Of a DNA stretch of 64,000 nucleotides, positions 12,970-25,800 are shown piece after piece. A program made the translations under genes and the position numbers. Numbering within the stretch: the first letter of the stretch is position 1; every line of letters starts with the position of its first letter. Below the pieces are notes generated by a model. That model was given only the letters and a program-made list of their open reading frames with translations, was not told where the DNA came from and ran no database searches. The DNA is from Luscinia megarhynchos (taxonomy: Eukaryota > Chordata > Aves > Passeriformes > Turdidae): contig JAPFBE010000002.1 of the NCBI GenBank assembly GCA_034336665.1, positions 73,535,405 to 73,599,404 of the forward strand, written 5' to 3'.

Positions 12970-13854
12970 TTAAGTAGACTTGGGCTGATGTATATTACAG
13001 AGACAACCCAAAATGTAAGTAAGAAATGTTGTATGCAGTATCTTTTTCCTTTGTTTAATTACGCTGGCTACAAGAACAAGACATCCATTCTCCATCTTTC
13101 CAGCTCCCTTCCAACAGAAGGAAACTAAACCCAAGCTCTGATCCTTTGTCCCTTGCACATCCCAGCATTGCAGTCCCTCAGTGATTAGAATGAAGGGCAC
13201 CTGGAGCACTGCATTCCCTGGGGCAGCAGGTCTCAGCAGTGAGACCTCAGTCCCCCAGGAGCATCCCTGCCTCCCACATGCTGCAGGGCACTGCTGGGAA
13301 GGGCTGGTCAGGAGGAACTGGGCTGCTGGGATGGCTGGAAAGGCTGGGAGGGGGAGGATGGTGTCTGCAGCCCAGGGGCAGTGGCCTCTCCTTGGCACAG
13401 CTGGGCTGAGTGTGGCTGCAAACTCCTCCTGAGCCCGGTGAGAGCAGCTGCTGGCCCTGCTCCAGGATGACCCCGGGGTCCAGGATGCTGAGCCAGAGTG
13501 CAAGAGGTGCTGGGGCTGGAGCAGCTCTGGCAGAGGGAGCACAGAGACACACCTCTGTTTGGCCACGCTGGGCCTGGGAGCCCAGACGGGTCCCCCAGAG
13601 CTTGCCAGGTCCTTGACTGGCCATGGGTCCCCAGGCACTCTGCTCCTCGGGCTGTGCAGCTCAGCATTCCTCCACCCTGCATCTAAGGTTTTTGGAGAGC
13701 AGAAACAAGACAGGAGACAAGTATCTGCCAAAGGACATGGGAGCACCTTCAGCTCCAGAAGTCTGGGGGTTTCTAAGCTAGGGGAAAGGTTGAAGTGATT
13801 CAAGATACAGTATGCAGCTGTGTGAAAATGCATAGTTTGTATGTATACATTCAT
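12970..13854 (-). other. Longest open frame in the window (294 codons), unidentified
   Basis: An uninterrupted minus-strand frame across a GC-rich island-like stretch (about 13150-13700). The peptide is rich in Pro, Ser, Ala, Cys and Trp with no domain I recognise, and overlapping frames on both strands are also open, as expected where GC-rich DNA has few stops. It lies within or just beyond the putative ZNF704 3' region. Read as a chance frame. Confidence 0.25.
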
Positions 13855-14260
13855 TTACAAAAAGCAAAGGAAGGTCCTTTGCTATGTAGTTTAATCACCA
13901 TCTGCTTTCAAAAAAAATGTGAGCTGACAAAGCTACAGGATGTCAGTTAAACACAGAACTTGGGAGTTAACAGTAGCTGAATGGCATTTCCCAAATAAAG
14001 AATTAACTTCTCTTTTTGCTTTTTGGAGATAATGTTAAGTAGTTCATTTGAAGTCTGTTGTTTCTCTAATCATGTATTTTAGGAATTCAAGAGATTCCTA
14101 TTCTACCGTGGTCATCTCAGTAATGACAGACCCTGCTTTGAGGATTAAGAAGTAAAAGCCCCATAAGACAAACAGGCAAACCAACAGAAACCTGGGTTTA
14201 GCTAGATCAAAACATGGTTCTTTTAAACTGCTGAAATTCTAGTTCAGGAGTGAGTAGTGC

Positions 14261-14378
14261 TTTTTTTGCTGTTTTGGTTTGGTTTTTTTTGTTTGTTTGT
14301 TTTTTTTTTGGGTTTTTTTTGGTTTTTTTTGGTTTTTTTTTTGTTTGTTTGTTTGTTTGTTTTTGGTCTTTTTTTTTG
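14261..14378. repeat. Poly-T/(GTTT)n low-complexity tract
   Basis: About 118 bp made of T runs interrupted by G or GG, with GTTT repeats near both ends. On the minus strand it is A-rich with CAAA units. It lies inside the putative 3' UTR/downstream region and is likely length-variable. Confidence 0.95.
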
Positions 14379-16124
14379 CAATAGCTGAGCTAGTACTGAG
14401 AAAATCCTATGAGTTTGCTCACTTGCCTTTTATTTAGTTGACACTTTGGAACCTAGCTGCTTCCCATGAGGAATGTCTGTTGTCCTGAGCATTCCTGAAC
14501 ACACAACAGTAATGTAACAGGCAGGATGGGTTTAAATTGAGAAAATCTTAGTCTAAATTATCTACTTTAATGTTTTTCTCTATTTGCACTTTTCCTGAAG
14601 AAAAATTGGTTTGTCACTTGTGACCCTAAAACACATTGGTCTGCTTCTAAATGTAGCAAAGATCAGTACTCTGCTAATCAATGTATTCTATAAATACTTA
14701 ATTCAGCAAGGGATTGACTTTTCTCATGCTACTTTCTCTATCTTCATGTTTGTTTCATGTACTTGATTTTTGCTTAGCATTTTACTTAGATTCTTCCTTG
14801 CAATTTTTATTCAACTGTATCTATGGAAATTGCACAAAAGCATTTTTGAAGGTAGGAAAAATTAAGAATCAGATAACCAGATTCACATGGAGGACAGTAA
14901 AATTATCTAAGCATATTTTGCAATCTAAAGTCAAGAAACATTGCCTGTTGCTTAGTGAACTGATCATTCCCTGGAAAATGGAAAAGTAGTAAAGATTTTT
15001 TTTCCCATACAAACAATGAATATTAGAAGTGCCAGAGGATGAGATTTGCTCATTCTAAAATGCATTGACCAGAAACAAATTATTAATTACCTGAACTACT
15101 AGAGTAACTTGAGAAAAAAACAAACCTCAAATTTTTATAAAATTACTATGTAGAAAGCTTGTTTAGTGCATTGGTAAAACTCAGGAGTTCGTGCTTAGCA
15201 AAGCTTGAATTCAGTAGTCATTCTTTAAAGTTTCAGGTGCAAGCAGATACTTCCCAGTACCTTAATTATTTTCATCAACTTTTAGGCATTAATATGCATA
15301 TTGCTGATTTTGCTAAAGAAAAACAACTGAAACATTTGGAGTGTCCTGACTTGTACTGAGAATGATTCCCGAGATACCTTAAGTCCATTGGAAGTACTCT
15401 TGGTTCAGCAGGCAGAAATTAACTCCTATGCTGACACAAAGATTTTAACACTTCTTTTCATATTAAATAACAGCAAAATTCTCAGAGGAATTTTGGAAGT
15501 CTGGGTGGCTTTGATCCAGCACTAAATCATTTTCAGTGGCAATGGCCTGCAGAGGCTTTTTGATGAGTTTTGGCCAAAGTCCTCTGAACTCTTGAGTTCT
15601 CTCCAGCTGCTGGTACTACAGGGGACTGTGAGAATTTGACAGAAGTCTGTATGGTGGCACTTTGTTGTGTGTTTTTAATGTTTTAAGAATGAGAAAAGCA
15701 CCTGCTTCTTAAGAGAAACAGTTTTTTGCTACGTCTAAGTCCCTGTCAGTGGAAGCCCCCTATCTAAATGTGCTGTGCCAGCCCATAGGTTGCCCCCAGA
15801 GGGCAGAATCAAACCAGACTGTGAAGGAAAAGCATCTGCAGGTCTTCTATGCCTTCCTTCAAACACACATGGGAATACAGCAACCACAGAGCTGTTATTG
15901 GTGCTGTCTGACAGAACACGACCTTGGACAGGGCCTGTCACTGCTCTTGCTCCTCAGCTGAACACTGATTGAGTTGTCAGACACCCTGTGCTTTTATAAA
16001 GGTTTTAAGCTCAATTTACCCCATAATTCCAAGGGCTGAGCCATGCTGTGCAGCCCTCATCTCTGTGGTGGGATGCACAGGTGACATCAGCCCACGCTTC
16101 TCTTCAGCACAGGTACCACTGATG

Positions 16125-16156
16125 TTAAGCACACCAGTGCTTAAGCACACCACTGG
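16125..16156. repeat. 16-bp tandem duplication
   Basis: TTAAGCACACCAGTGC followed directly by TTAAGCACACCACTGG: two 16-bp copies with two mismatches. A small local duplication. Confidence 0.9.
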
Positions 16157-16572
16157 CAGCGTGCTTGCCTCACTCCACAGATACCTGGATCACACCCATC
16201 TTTTGCAGGAAGAAGTGCAGCTTGATTAAAAATGGCAAGGTGATACATTTGCAGTCCAAGGTGAAATGATCCCCAGGCTATTGGAGCAGCAAGTAGCTTT
16301 TCCTTTTACCTATGGATGTAGAAATGAGCAGAATGTCTGGAAGCCTCTGAAAAGGAACTGGGGTCTCTGGGAGGTTGCCAATGAAGAGCTTTTGCAAGGA
16401 TGGATTCTACATGACTTCCGAGCCGTGCACGGTCCATGCACAGACACGCTCAGCCCAGGAGAAGGGAGTCCAGGAATGATTCACCCTGGGAAGGAAATGA
16501 GCATCACTGTCTCTCTCTCCCCTCTGCACTGCCATGTGCCTTGTTTTCCCCACTTTTCTATGTGTGATTTAG

Positions 16573-16578
16573 AATAAA
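16573..16578 (+). terminator. Candidate poly(A) signal, plus strand
   Basis: AATAAA on the plus strand, pointing toward the minus-strand signal at 16610-16615. It could end an unknown rightward transcript or be chance. No coding sequence was recognised to its left. Confidence 0.2.
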
Positions 16579-16609
16579 GAGTTTGGACAAAGTAAAAATC
16601 AAAAATGTC

Positions 16610-16615
16610 TTTATT
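16610..16615 (-). terminator. Candidate poly(A) signal, minus strand
   Basis: AATAAA on the minus strand, followed on that strand by GACATTTTTGATTTTTAC, a good T-rich downstream element. Its position fits a long ZNF704 3' UTR. A plus-strand AATAAA lies 32 bp to the left. RNA evidence is absent. Confidence 0.35.
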
Positions 16616-16954
16616 TTTCAGCATCCTCCATAAGATTTAAAAGGATTCTGTGCTGGGGCAGAATAGCTGTTCTTTGTTTAACTGGCATCTACAAATTAAG
16701 ATAAACTACATGCAATAGTGTGAGTGCTGTAAGTTTAACACCAAAACCAGAGGAAAGATGAGTTCATTAATTAACTTAGGAACAAAAGGATTGTCTCTCG
16801 GACACTAGTTCCCAAAACTAGCGGGGATGAAGTCAGGAGAAACCAAAAGGAAATACTATTGCCAACCTGGCAGTGGGCCTGCAGGTAGGGAGAGCTGCTG
16901 TTCAAAGCAGGAAAATCCCTACTCTGCCATGGCTTCTGCTGGTGCTTGTACTGG

Positions 16955-17025
16955 CACGAGTCCATCCCCCGCCGCGCCCGGGGGCTTCGCACTGCACAGC
17001 GCTGCGTCAGCACGGGGAGAAACAG
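16955..17025. other. Small CpG-rich patch
   Basis: A dense CpG cluster (CCCCCGCCGCGCCCGGGGG and following) of about 70 bp in the AT-rich region downstream of ZNF704. Function unknown. Confidence 0.45.
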
Positions 17026-20000
17026 CTCCTGGGGGCTTCAGTTAAACTCATTTCCAAATTTCTGTGAGCTCTTGCCATTTTAAACTAGCCTATTAAACAG
17101 TTTCACACTTCTTTAAAATAGATTAGACTATTTTTTAAGCCCTAATCAACTAAACTAATGCAGGTTTTGCATATAAGGAAATCTACTGTCTAGAACTTTG
17201 TCTCCTCCTCATTCACATTCCACTTGAAACCATTATATCCATTAATGTATTGAATTTACCAAATGATAAATAATTTCAGAAGCTACAATATTTCTCAATG
17301 TATTATTAAAAAAGTCTCTGACCCAAACAGATTATTTACTGTATTTTATGGAACTTGCATTTTTATAAAAATGTCTTAGTTTTGTGGTTAATTTCAAGTT
17401 AAAAGTAGATTAATAAAATCTTTACTGTTTTGTGTATCAAAAATATATGGCCCAAAAAGTGAAAAAAATATATAAAGTGCAATGCAGAGCAAATTAAAGC
17501 TCAGTAATTTTACACTGAAGTGAAAGAGGAAATTCTCTGGTTCTAAAAATAATAATTCAGAAAATAATGTTTTTAATGAAGAACTTGAACTTACTGCATA
17601 CGTTGTTCTACCTTTGTTTCCTATCAAATCTTGTTTCAGAGAGTATGCAGTAAGGTATTTCTCTTTTGTAACTGAAGCAAAAAAAAATACTGCAGTCTTC
17701 TCCAAGCAGAATGTTTTAGAAATGCCCTACTCACAAAAACTAGCCAATTGGGTTTTTACTTTCCTGCTGCTTACCCTGTGCTAAATTCACCCCCTTCTAT
17801 AATGGAAATACTTTTCTTACATGAGACAATATAAATAGCGAGTGACAAGAAAACATGCTTGCTGTTTAAGAATTAAAAAAACCAACAGTGCAATTGATGC
17901 TGATGGTCCTCTTTCTTCAGTTACCTGATCACCATTTACCTCTTGCCCAGCATTCCCATCACTATTAAATGGAAGCTGTAATAAAAAGAGGCTGAAAAAC
18001 TGCACTTGCAAAGCAGCTGAGGATCTTTCCTAGTTGTTACCACATCTGGGTAAGAAGGATAGCCAGCCTGGTTCTCTGTAGCCCAGGTCATGACTTCCCA
18101 GCCCCTTTATGAACCTTGCAGGGCCTGAGATTATCGTGAATAATTCCAGACTGGTTCCAGGGAGGAACAACGTCCAGTAAGGTTGTTTTTCACATCCCTT
18201 ACTCCTCCAATATCTGCTTAGCAATCATGGCACAGTTAAGATGCAGTCTTAAGACTCACTGCACGTGCAATTATTGATCCAATTCCTCTCTCTTCCCCTA
18301 TTTATTTAATTTCATATCAAAATCAATGCCACCAGCCATAGGTGGAGCTCTCCTGAGTTTAATGCTGTAGGGGTATGTGGAAGTTCAGGTCCTTAATGAC
18401 TCCAGACAAGACAGAGTGGGATAAAGGCTGTATTACCATGCCTGTTCCATGAAACAGCAGGAGCACAGACCAAGCAGGCCACAAGCCATCTAGCATTTTA
18501 CACAGACCCACACTTACAGGACTGGCTCAAGCCAGCATAACTCAGGAAACTTCTCTCTAGAAATGTCTCTGCTGAGGGTAGACAGAGCTTTTTCAACAGC
18601 AGCACAAGCTTATGTCACCTTAACCTGCTGTGGAACTGCAGTCTGATGCAGGGTGCAGAAGTCTAAATGTAAAATAATATTCTCAAACTCCATGGCTGAC
18701 CAAGATGATGTCTGGCTCCTTGCAAACACAGCAGTGGATGGTGCTGTGTTATAAATGCCAGAGGTAAGCAATGGAGCAGTGTTGCCTTTATAAAGGTCTA
18801 CTAACAAAACACTAAGTTAGGAAGTCTAAGAGTTGGGGAAGAGTTGGGAAGAGCCTCTTTTACCTGGGGGTCCAACTCGGCTTAGGGACTCAGTGCTGGG
18901 CTCCAGCAAATCTTTGGGAAAAAACTTGGGTTAAGGTTCCAGGGCTCTGGGAGAGCCCCCATGGGAGCTGCAGCATGGATCTGGAAGGAGGGAAACAACA
19001 ATGCCTGATTCGAAGTCTGACAATGCTGTGACCCATTCAGTGACTTTCTCTAACATAAAAGCTATCCCACAGCTTCATTTTAACTGCTGAAAAAGAGATT
19101 CTTTCTCTTCAAAAGAGAGTTCTGTACTATGAACATGATATGAATGCATGTGGATAACCAACCTCCCTCAAGCTGGATACAGCAAAGGCAGCACTTGAGC
19201 CAACAGCACATGGACTGTGGTGGTGACTCCTTTCCCAACAGGCTGGCTCTCCTGGATCCCATACTGAGAAATCCCCTTCTCCCTGGGGCTGGTATCCACC
19301 CTGAATACCACCAGCCTAACAGCTCTTAAATCTGTCACTAGGTAACACATCCACAGTACTGCCACTTTGGTATCACTAGAAACTCTTCCAAGAGCCCTGC
19401 ACATGTGCAGAGGTATTCACTGTACCCATCCCTCTCACAAAGCTCAAGCCCTCAGAAAGGGAGATTCACAATTTCATACTCTCAATTCCAGTGGAAAGTA
19501 CACAAGGAAAACCCATGTGCCTTTGTTCTACAACCATTACCTGTGTGAGCAGCCCTTGTCAATGAAGTTGTTAATGGGAATAACTGAGCTCTCCTGAGAA
19601 ACCTGTACTGCTGTGAGGGCTCAGCTCGTTACATGATCTGCATTCTGCTCTTAATTGTACAATAAGAATTTTTATCAGACTTAAAATTTACAAAAAAAAC
19701 TCAAAAAAACCAAACAACCCAAAACACCAAGAACCAACCACACAACTTCTGTAATTGACTGCTCCAGACTAGTGTCCTCCTACTGGGATCCAGTTCTGAG
19801 GAATTTTTTTCAGATCCTGCCTGCCTGGCTCAAGCCCCTTTGACTAATGCCTCTGCATTTGTACTTTTGCTCTTTGTTAGAAACAGGGAAAGAACCAAAC
19901 AGGCTCTGTTCAATAGACCTGATTATTTCTGGTTTTCAGTTAATTCTGGACTTGGAGCACAAGACAAAAACAGTGAGATGGGAAGATGATCTGTATTTCA

Positions 20001-23000
20001 TTATTTATCAGCAAAAAAAAAAATCCCAAACAGTAGTGAGACAGCCAGATACACCATACTTGGCAGCCTGTATTCCATCAACCCTGCAGTGCAGATGGAG
20101 AGAAGAAATATATGAGTGGAGCTTTTAGTTTGATTGTTCAGATCTTTTTCATGACTGAACAATGAATCCTCAAAGCAATCTTTTCCTGTAATCTTCTGCT
20201 TGTATGAACTCTCTACTTAAACTGGAGCAGATCATGTTGCACGATCTCATTCAGACTGTACAGTATCAAGAAAAACTCAATTTTAAACTTTTTTTTCAAA
20301 ATAATATCATTCAAGCCAAATACTGGTAATTTAGGAATGTTTTCACCATCAGAATACAAAAATCCCCAAAAACTTTGAGAAAATGAAAGAGACGAATCAA
20401 GGGAAATTTCAGACTAAACTATCTCTGTAACCAAGGGAAGTAGATTTTTTTTCTTTCAACAATCCAGAATTTATATGGCTTTGTAAAGGTGTTTTAGTTT
20501 ACTTTTGTCACGTAAAATAGTATACCACTATTCTATGTGATTTACAGTTTCCCCCTCCTCCTTTTAGGAATTCCCAAATCCTTTTTCATAATGTATAATG
20601 AACAGTTATAAAATTAAACCAACATTATAATTTCAGAGAGGTATTAAGATCCCAGTGCTATAAAAGTCAGTTTTCAGAGAATGCATATTTGCAGAGATGT
20701 ACAAACACACATCATTTGTTTCCCTAATTTAGCCCTTTGTAAATATTGCACCTGATTTATAAGGCTACTGTCTATTTTATCTAACACTAAAAATTACACA
20801 TAGGTAACATTATTTGTGGCTTAAAAACATAGTATTCCTAAAGTTTTTACTAGGTAAACTCATTTATTTCTTTGCATACTCAGAGCTCCTGTGCCTCCAG
20901 TTAACCTGGAGGAGTGTTGAGTGTATAAGGAGTACAGATGGAACAAGAAAAATTTATTTAATGTGACCTGCTTATCATGTATTTTTTCAGTGTGCTCAAA
21001 TAAGTTTCTTTAAGCTTCATGTCAAATACACACCTTTTACAAACTTAACGATGCTTTCACCTGCTAAAATGTACAGCTGAAGTTGTCTCTTTCTCACCTT
21101 CCCTTCTGCAATGCAAAAAATCATCATAAAAAAGAATTCTGTAAATCTGGTCCTCTAAACACAAAATAAATTGCATAAACCCAGGAAAAGGTAGATTGTC
21201 CCACAAAGTGCATATTTCAGACAAAGCTACAGGAGTATCTGCTCTTGCCAAGGCCTGATTTCAGAGGAGCTCAAAAATGTGTGCCAAACTTTAGGAGCAC
21301 AAGGATTCTCATCAACAAACTCCACAAGTGGAGGTAAACACATGCTCGAATGCTCTGATGAACCTAAGCCTGCATTTCGTTATTGTAATACCAGCAGTTC
21401 TATGTCTGTGCAGTTGTACTTCATAATTTACAGACTATGTGCTCCCATTCCCTGAAAGATTTGTTGGCATCACTCTAGGAATTAATTACTACAGTTAAAC
21501 ACTGACACTAAAAATTCTGATACCATGCAAATACTATTTACATTTGTAGTTCCTAATACTGAAGATGCTGATTTTTATTCCCTTCAGTATACACATTTGG
21601 GAAGTTGCAAAACAGAGTGCCTGGACACCTGAAAAATAATTGACAGGAAAAGATTATTATGCATTAAATAGGATTTTTTTTGTGTAAAAATAAAGCAAAA
21701 TTGAGAATTTTGCAAAACGTGTGGAATTTCAAAATCCTAGACAGCTCAATTCAAAACCTTGGGTTTACTAAAGCTGATACCTTTGCAGATATGACAAAAA
21801 ATATGTGGTGACATGTTTTCTTTAAATTTCATGTAGAACTAGCCCTTTGCAAAGTGCAGTACAACTCTCCAGGATGTCATGCTGACATACTGCTTTTTTG
21901 CTTGCTGAAGTAATTTGGTAAGAAGTAATTCAATTACAGACAAAGTATGTTTTGACCAAGCAACTTTGTAGACAAGAAGCCCTTATATTTACACTAGATC
22001 CTGAAAAGATTTACACAAATGTATAGATTTACATTATAATTAGATTACGATTTAAGCTAATTTTCTGTAATTTTATACAACTTTTTTTTTCTATTTGAAA
22101 CTTCCTAAGCTACAGCATTAAGTAAGATCATTTTCACCAGTCAGTGCTTCATTCTAATTTTAATAATTCAAGTAGTGACATATTGCTCTTTTCATTTTGA
22201 CTAAAATAAAAAAAAAAGAATTTCTTAGACATCTTCCATTCAAACAAATTCACATCCTGCCTTTACAGCCCTCTCACATTCCCTGAGGAAACCTGTTTCA
22301 ACTATTTTCTTTTTTCCTGTTTTCCAGAGGCAGCTTTTTACAAACATTTTAGTAACTTTTGTTTATCTGGCCATTGCCATTACACATCATATATTAATTT
22401 ATGCTGGGTATCACATACTATGTTAAGGACTCCAGAATCAAACCTGAATCTTTAAGAGGATTGGCAAACAGTAAATACTAACACTCAAACATTTTAGAAT
22501 ATCCAAGCCCATCTTTAGATTTTAATTACATAAAGAATTCAGATTTAATTCTGAAAGAGCATTTATATTGCTAAATTTATTTCCCCTTAAGGGTATATGA
22601 GAGATCTCACATTCAGATTCAAATACAGAAGGAGAAACATTCTAGGTGTTAAGATGCATCAAAAACCAGCAGAACAGCAGCTTGTTACTAAATTTATCTA
22701 TTCTCTTCTATTTCACCAGCTGAGCAAATTCTTGCTGTGAGTGTGAGCAAACACCAGAGCAACCTGTACTTTCTTCTGGCTGGTGCCTGATTTCTGTTCC
22801 CAGGGTCTTTCTGCAGTGCTGTTACAGATGGTCTGAATGGTGTGAAGCACAAAAAACGTAATGAGTGCTTTCTGTACTGAGGAATAACTTTTAACAGTTG
22901 CAAGTGGAGACACACACCTCCTTAAATCCCGTATTTGGATAGAACTGAGAGCACGGTCAGTGTGAAAGCACTGTAATCCAAGATGGAAAGAGCAGTTCAA

Positions 23001-25721
23001 GTGGGCACTCTCAAGTGTAGGTGTACATTGGCTGTTTTGCAATCTTGAAGATTTTCCAGCTCCATATGGATGTAAAGAAAGGCTGCTCCTATCTGGCAGA
23101 CAGAGAGTGTATTTAAATGCTCAGCTTAAATTCTGCCCATAACTTCCTTCTAGGTATTTTCCTAAGATGCCATAAAACTCTGCTGAACTTAGAATAAAAT
23201 CTACACTATGATACCTTAAATCTGCCTGGTTATATCTACTAGAAAAACCTGACAAATGCAGATGAAAGCCCAAACTCCATACTGCTCTCAGTTCCCAGCA
23301 TTACCACCTCACAGGAAGATTGAATAGAATATGAGATCAAGATGAGGCTTTACAAATGTTTCCATATCAAAGTATTTCTAAGAAAAGGTGCAGCACAACT
23401 TTCTCCAGCAGATGCCTCTAACTTTGAACCAATAGAAGAAAGCCTCACTGGCAACCTCCAACACCTCTGAAAATGGCTAGCAAGCTTCTAATTCCATGTT
23501 CTGCTTCCCAGATCACGTTCCAACACATTTAGAGGCAGCAGAAGAAAGAAATCACTTTGTAGTCTGACACAATGATTGTCCTGGATTCTCAACAGGGACA
23601 TTTTAGCTGATCCCAGGCCACAGCAAGCAATAGGAAACCATCCCAATGTACTGGATCAGAATGAATGACAAGGAAATTAGTGCCAAGAACATCTGGGACG
23701 TTGCATGGTGCTGGAAACTATCTTGCAGGTTCTACAAGAACTTTTGGCTAAAGTTTAACCTCCTATTGTGCTGCCTATCTAGTCATTATTGGGAAAAACA
23801 AAAGGGAGAAGGAGTAAAGACTGTGATGTTGGCAATAGCCAATGACTACAGGGAACTTGCAGATAGTTAGACAGCTAATGTTCATACCAGGCTAAGCATT
23901 TGGGAAAAGTAATCCGACAGACAGGCATTCTGCTCAGCTTATTCACACAAGAAGAGCTCACCTGCCAACAGGTACATGCTAGGTGATGACTGGTATTGGT
24001 TAAAAGTGTAAACTTGCAAATTGGAACAGAAGTTTTACTCACTTCACATCTTGTATATCCTGTTGCATTTGCGCAAGGCACTAGAGAATCAGGCACATTG
24101 TTTTGTGTGGAAACCGTTTTATGATTAAGATGATCTGAGTTTTAATGTTCAATAGCTTCACACAGGAGCAGCTGGAGAACAGTCAATATGAAAAATTGCC
24201 ATGAAAAATTCCCACTTCTAAAATTTTCTCATTTTCCAGATCTTTTGGGGGATGGGGTGAATGGAGAATTGCAAAATAGCTTTGTTACAACAAGGAAACT
24301 CCTAAAGAAAAATATTTGGGATCAGTATGGTTGATCTCCACTCTGATACTGATACTGCCAATTTCTGTTACCAATGTCAATACTATTAACAATAAAATAG
24401 ATCCTTACATTTTTATATCGCGTTCTGTCTCTTGACATAGATGAACCCATGTCCAAATCCGTGCAGCACACAGACAGACATTGCATGATGTGTTCAAGAC
24501 ATTCTCTCTGACTTCTTTGGGCTCAGAGACAATGACCTACCTCCCACAGAGAAACTGAAAACTGGAACTGGCACATAGTGATGATAATGAAGGACCACAG
24601 CACTCAGGCTAGCTCTTCCTCAGGAGAACAAAGAATCTGACTGTGTTGGATTGCTCAGTGCAGAGTGTGAGACAGATCAGGTGTTAGGAGGACAGTGACG
24701 CAGCCCAAAGCAACAGGGAAGCAAGAGACTGAAAAATGGAAGCGATTACTCCAGGTTATGATCAGTACTGCCAGCAGAAGGAAGGCTGAGCTGACATTTC
24801 TGCTCTTGCTGGCTGTGTGAAGATCACGAAGGGGATCTTGGCAGGCACTGCACTGCTCGTGCAACATGAGTTAATTGGAGTTCAAAGCACAAAGTGATGG
24901 CAACACTCTGCACCAAAGGGTCTTGGATCAGACAAGGTACCTCGACAAGTGCCTACTTATGAATCAAAATGCCACAGCCATAAGATCCAAAACTGATTTA
25001 ATATAAACCACTGATTAAAGGGTGTGTAAAAATACTGGTAATTTAGCTTCCTCCTGGCAGGATTCATCAATACCTTCTGTTCTCTGCCTCATTAACACCA
25101 ACTTTCTCTCCAGTTTTGATGGTTTGTGGCTTTAGTCCTTTATGTAATCCATATTCAATTTGCACCAGAGGGCAATCTGGTCTGGCAACAAAACCATTCT
25201 TCTGTGCAGAAATTTATAAAGAATAATCTTATTACAATAATTCGTAAAGTGCCCTCAGGAAGGTGCTCACAATGCCATGACATTATAGAAACAATATACA
25301 ATCTGACACATTATTTTCAAAAAAATCCTCCAAAGCAAAAAGGAGGTGAACAACAAATGTACAAGCAAATACTGTTAGTCCAACAACAGTTGAATTATGG
25401 AATGCTTTATAGTCTTGGAGTGCCTTTCAAATGGGAGGCGGGGAACAAACTGGCAGGAATATCTTGGGAAAGTCCTGAATTTTTTAAGCTCTGTCAAAGT
25501 AAGTACACCATCAGCAAGCCCAGTGTTTGAAGATGAAATGTCTATGACTTATTACGAGGTATTTTACTGAGGAAATTGAAAAAATACAACATGTAAAGGA
25601 AATCCATGTTTTACTAAGATGAAAGAAGATAATACAGTGTCTATGTATATCCACTGACCCTTAGTGTCTCTTTTTTCTATTTGTAAAGAAAACAATCTTT
25701 CTCTTCCTTGTTAATTTCAGA

Positions 25722-25800
25722 TTTTATATACACATATAAAACTATATAATATATATAGTTTTACATGTATATACATACATATACAAAAATACTCATACAC
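25722..25800. repeat. TA-rich tract with perfect inverted repeat
   Basis: TA/CA-rich stretch holding the inverted repeat AAAACTATATA (25738-25748) and TATATAGTTTT (25752-25762) with a three-base loop. It probably arose from a dinucleotide repeat. Confidence 0.9.
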
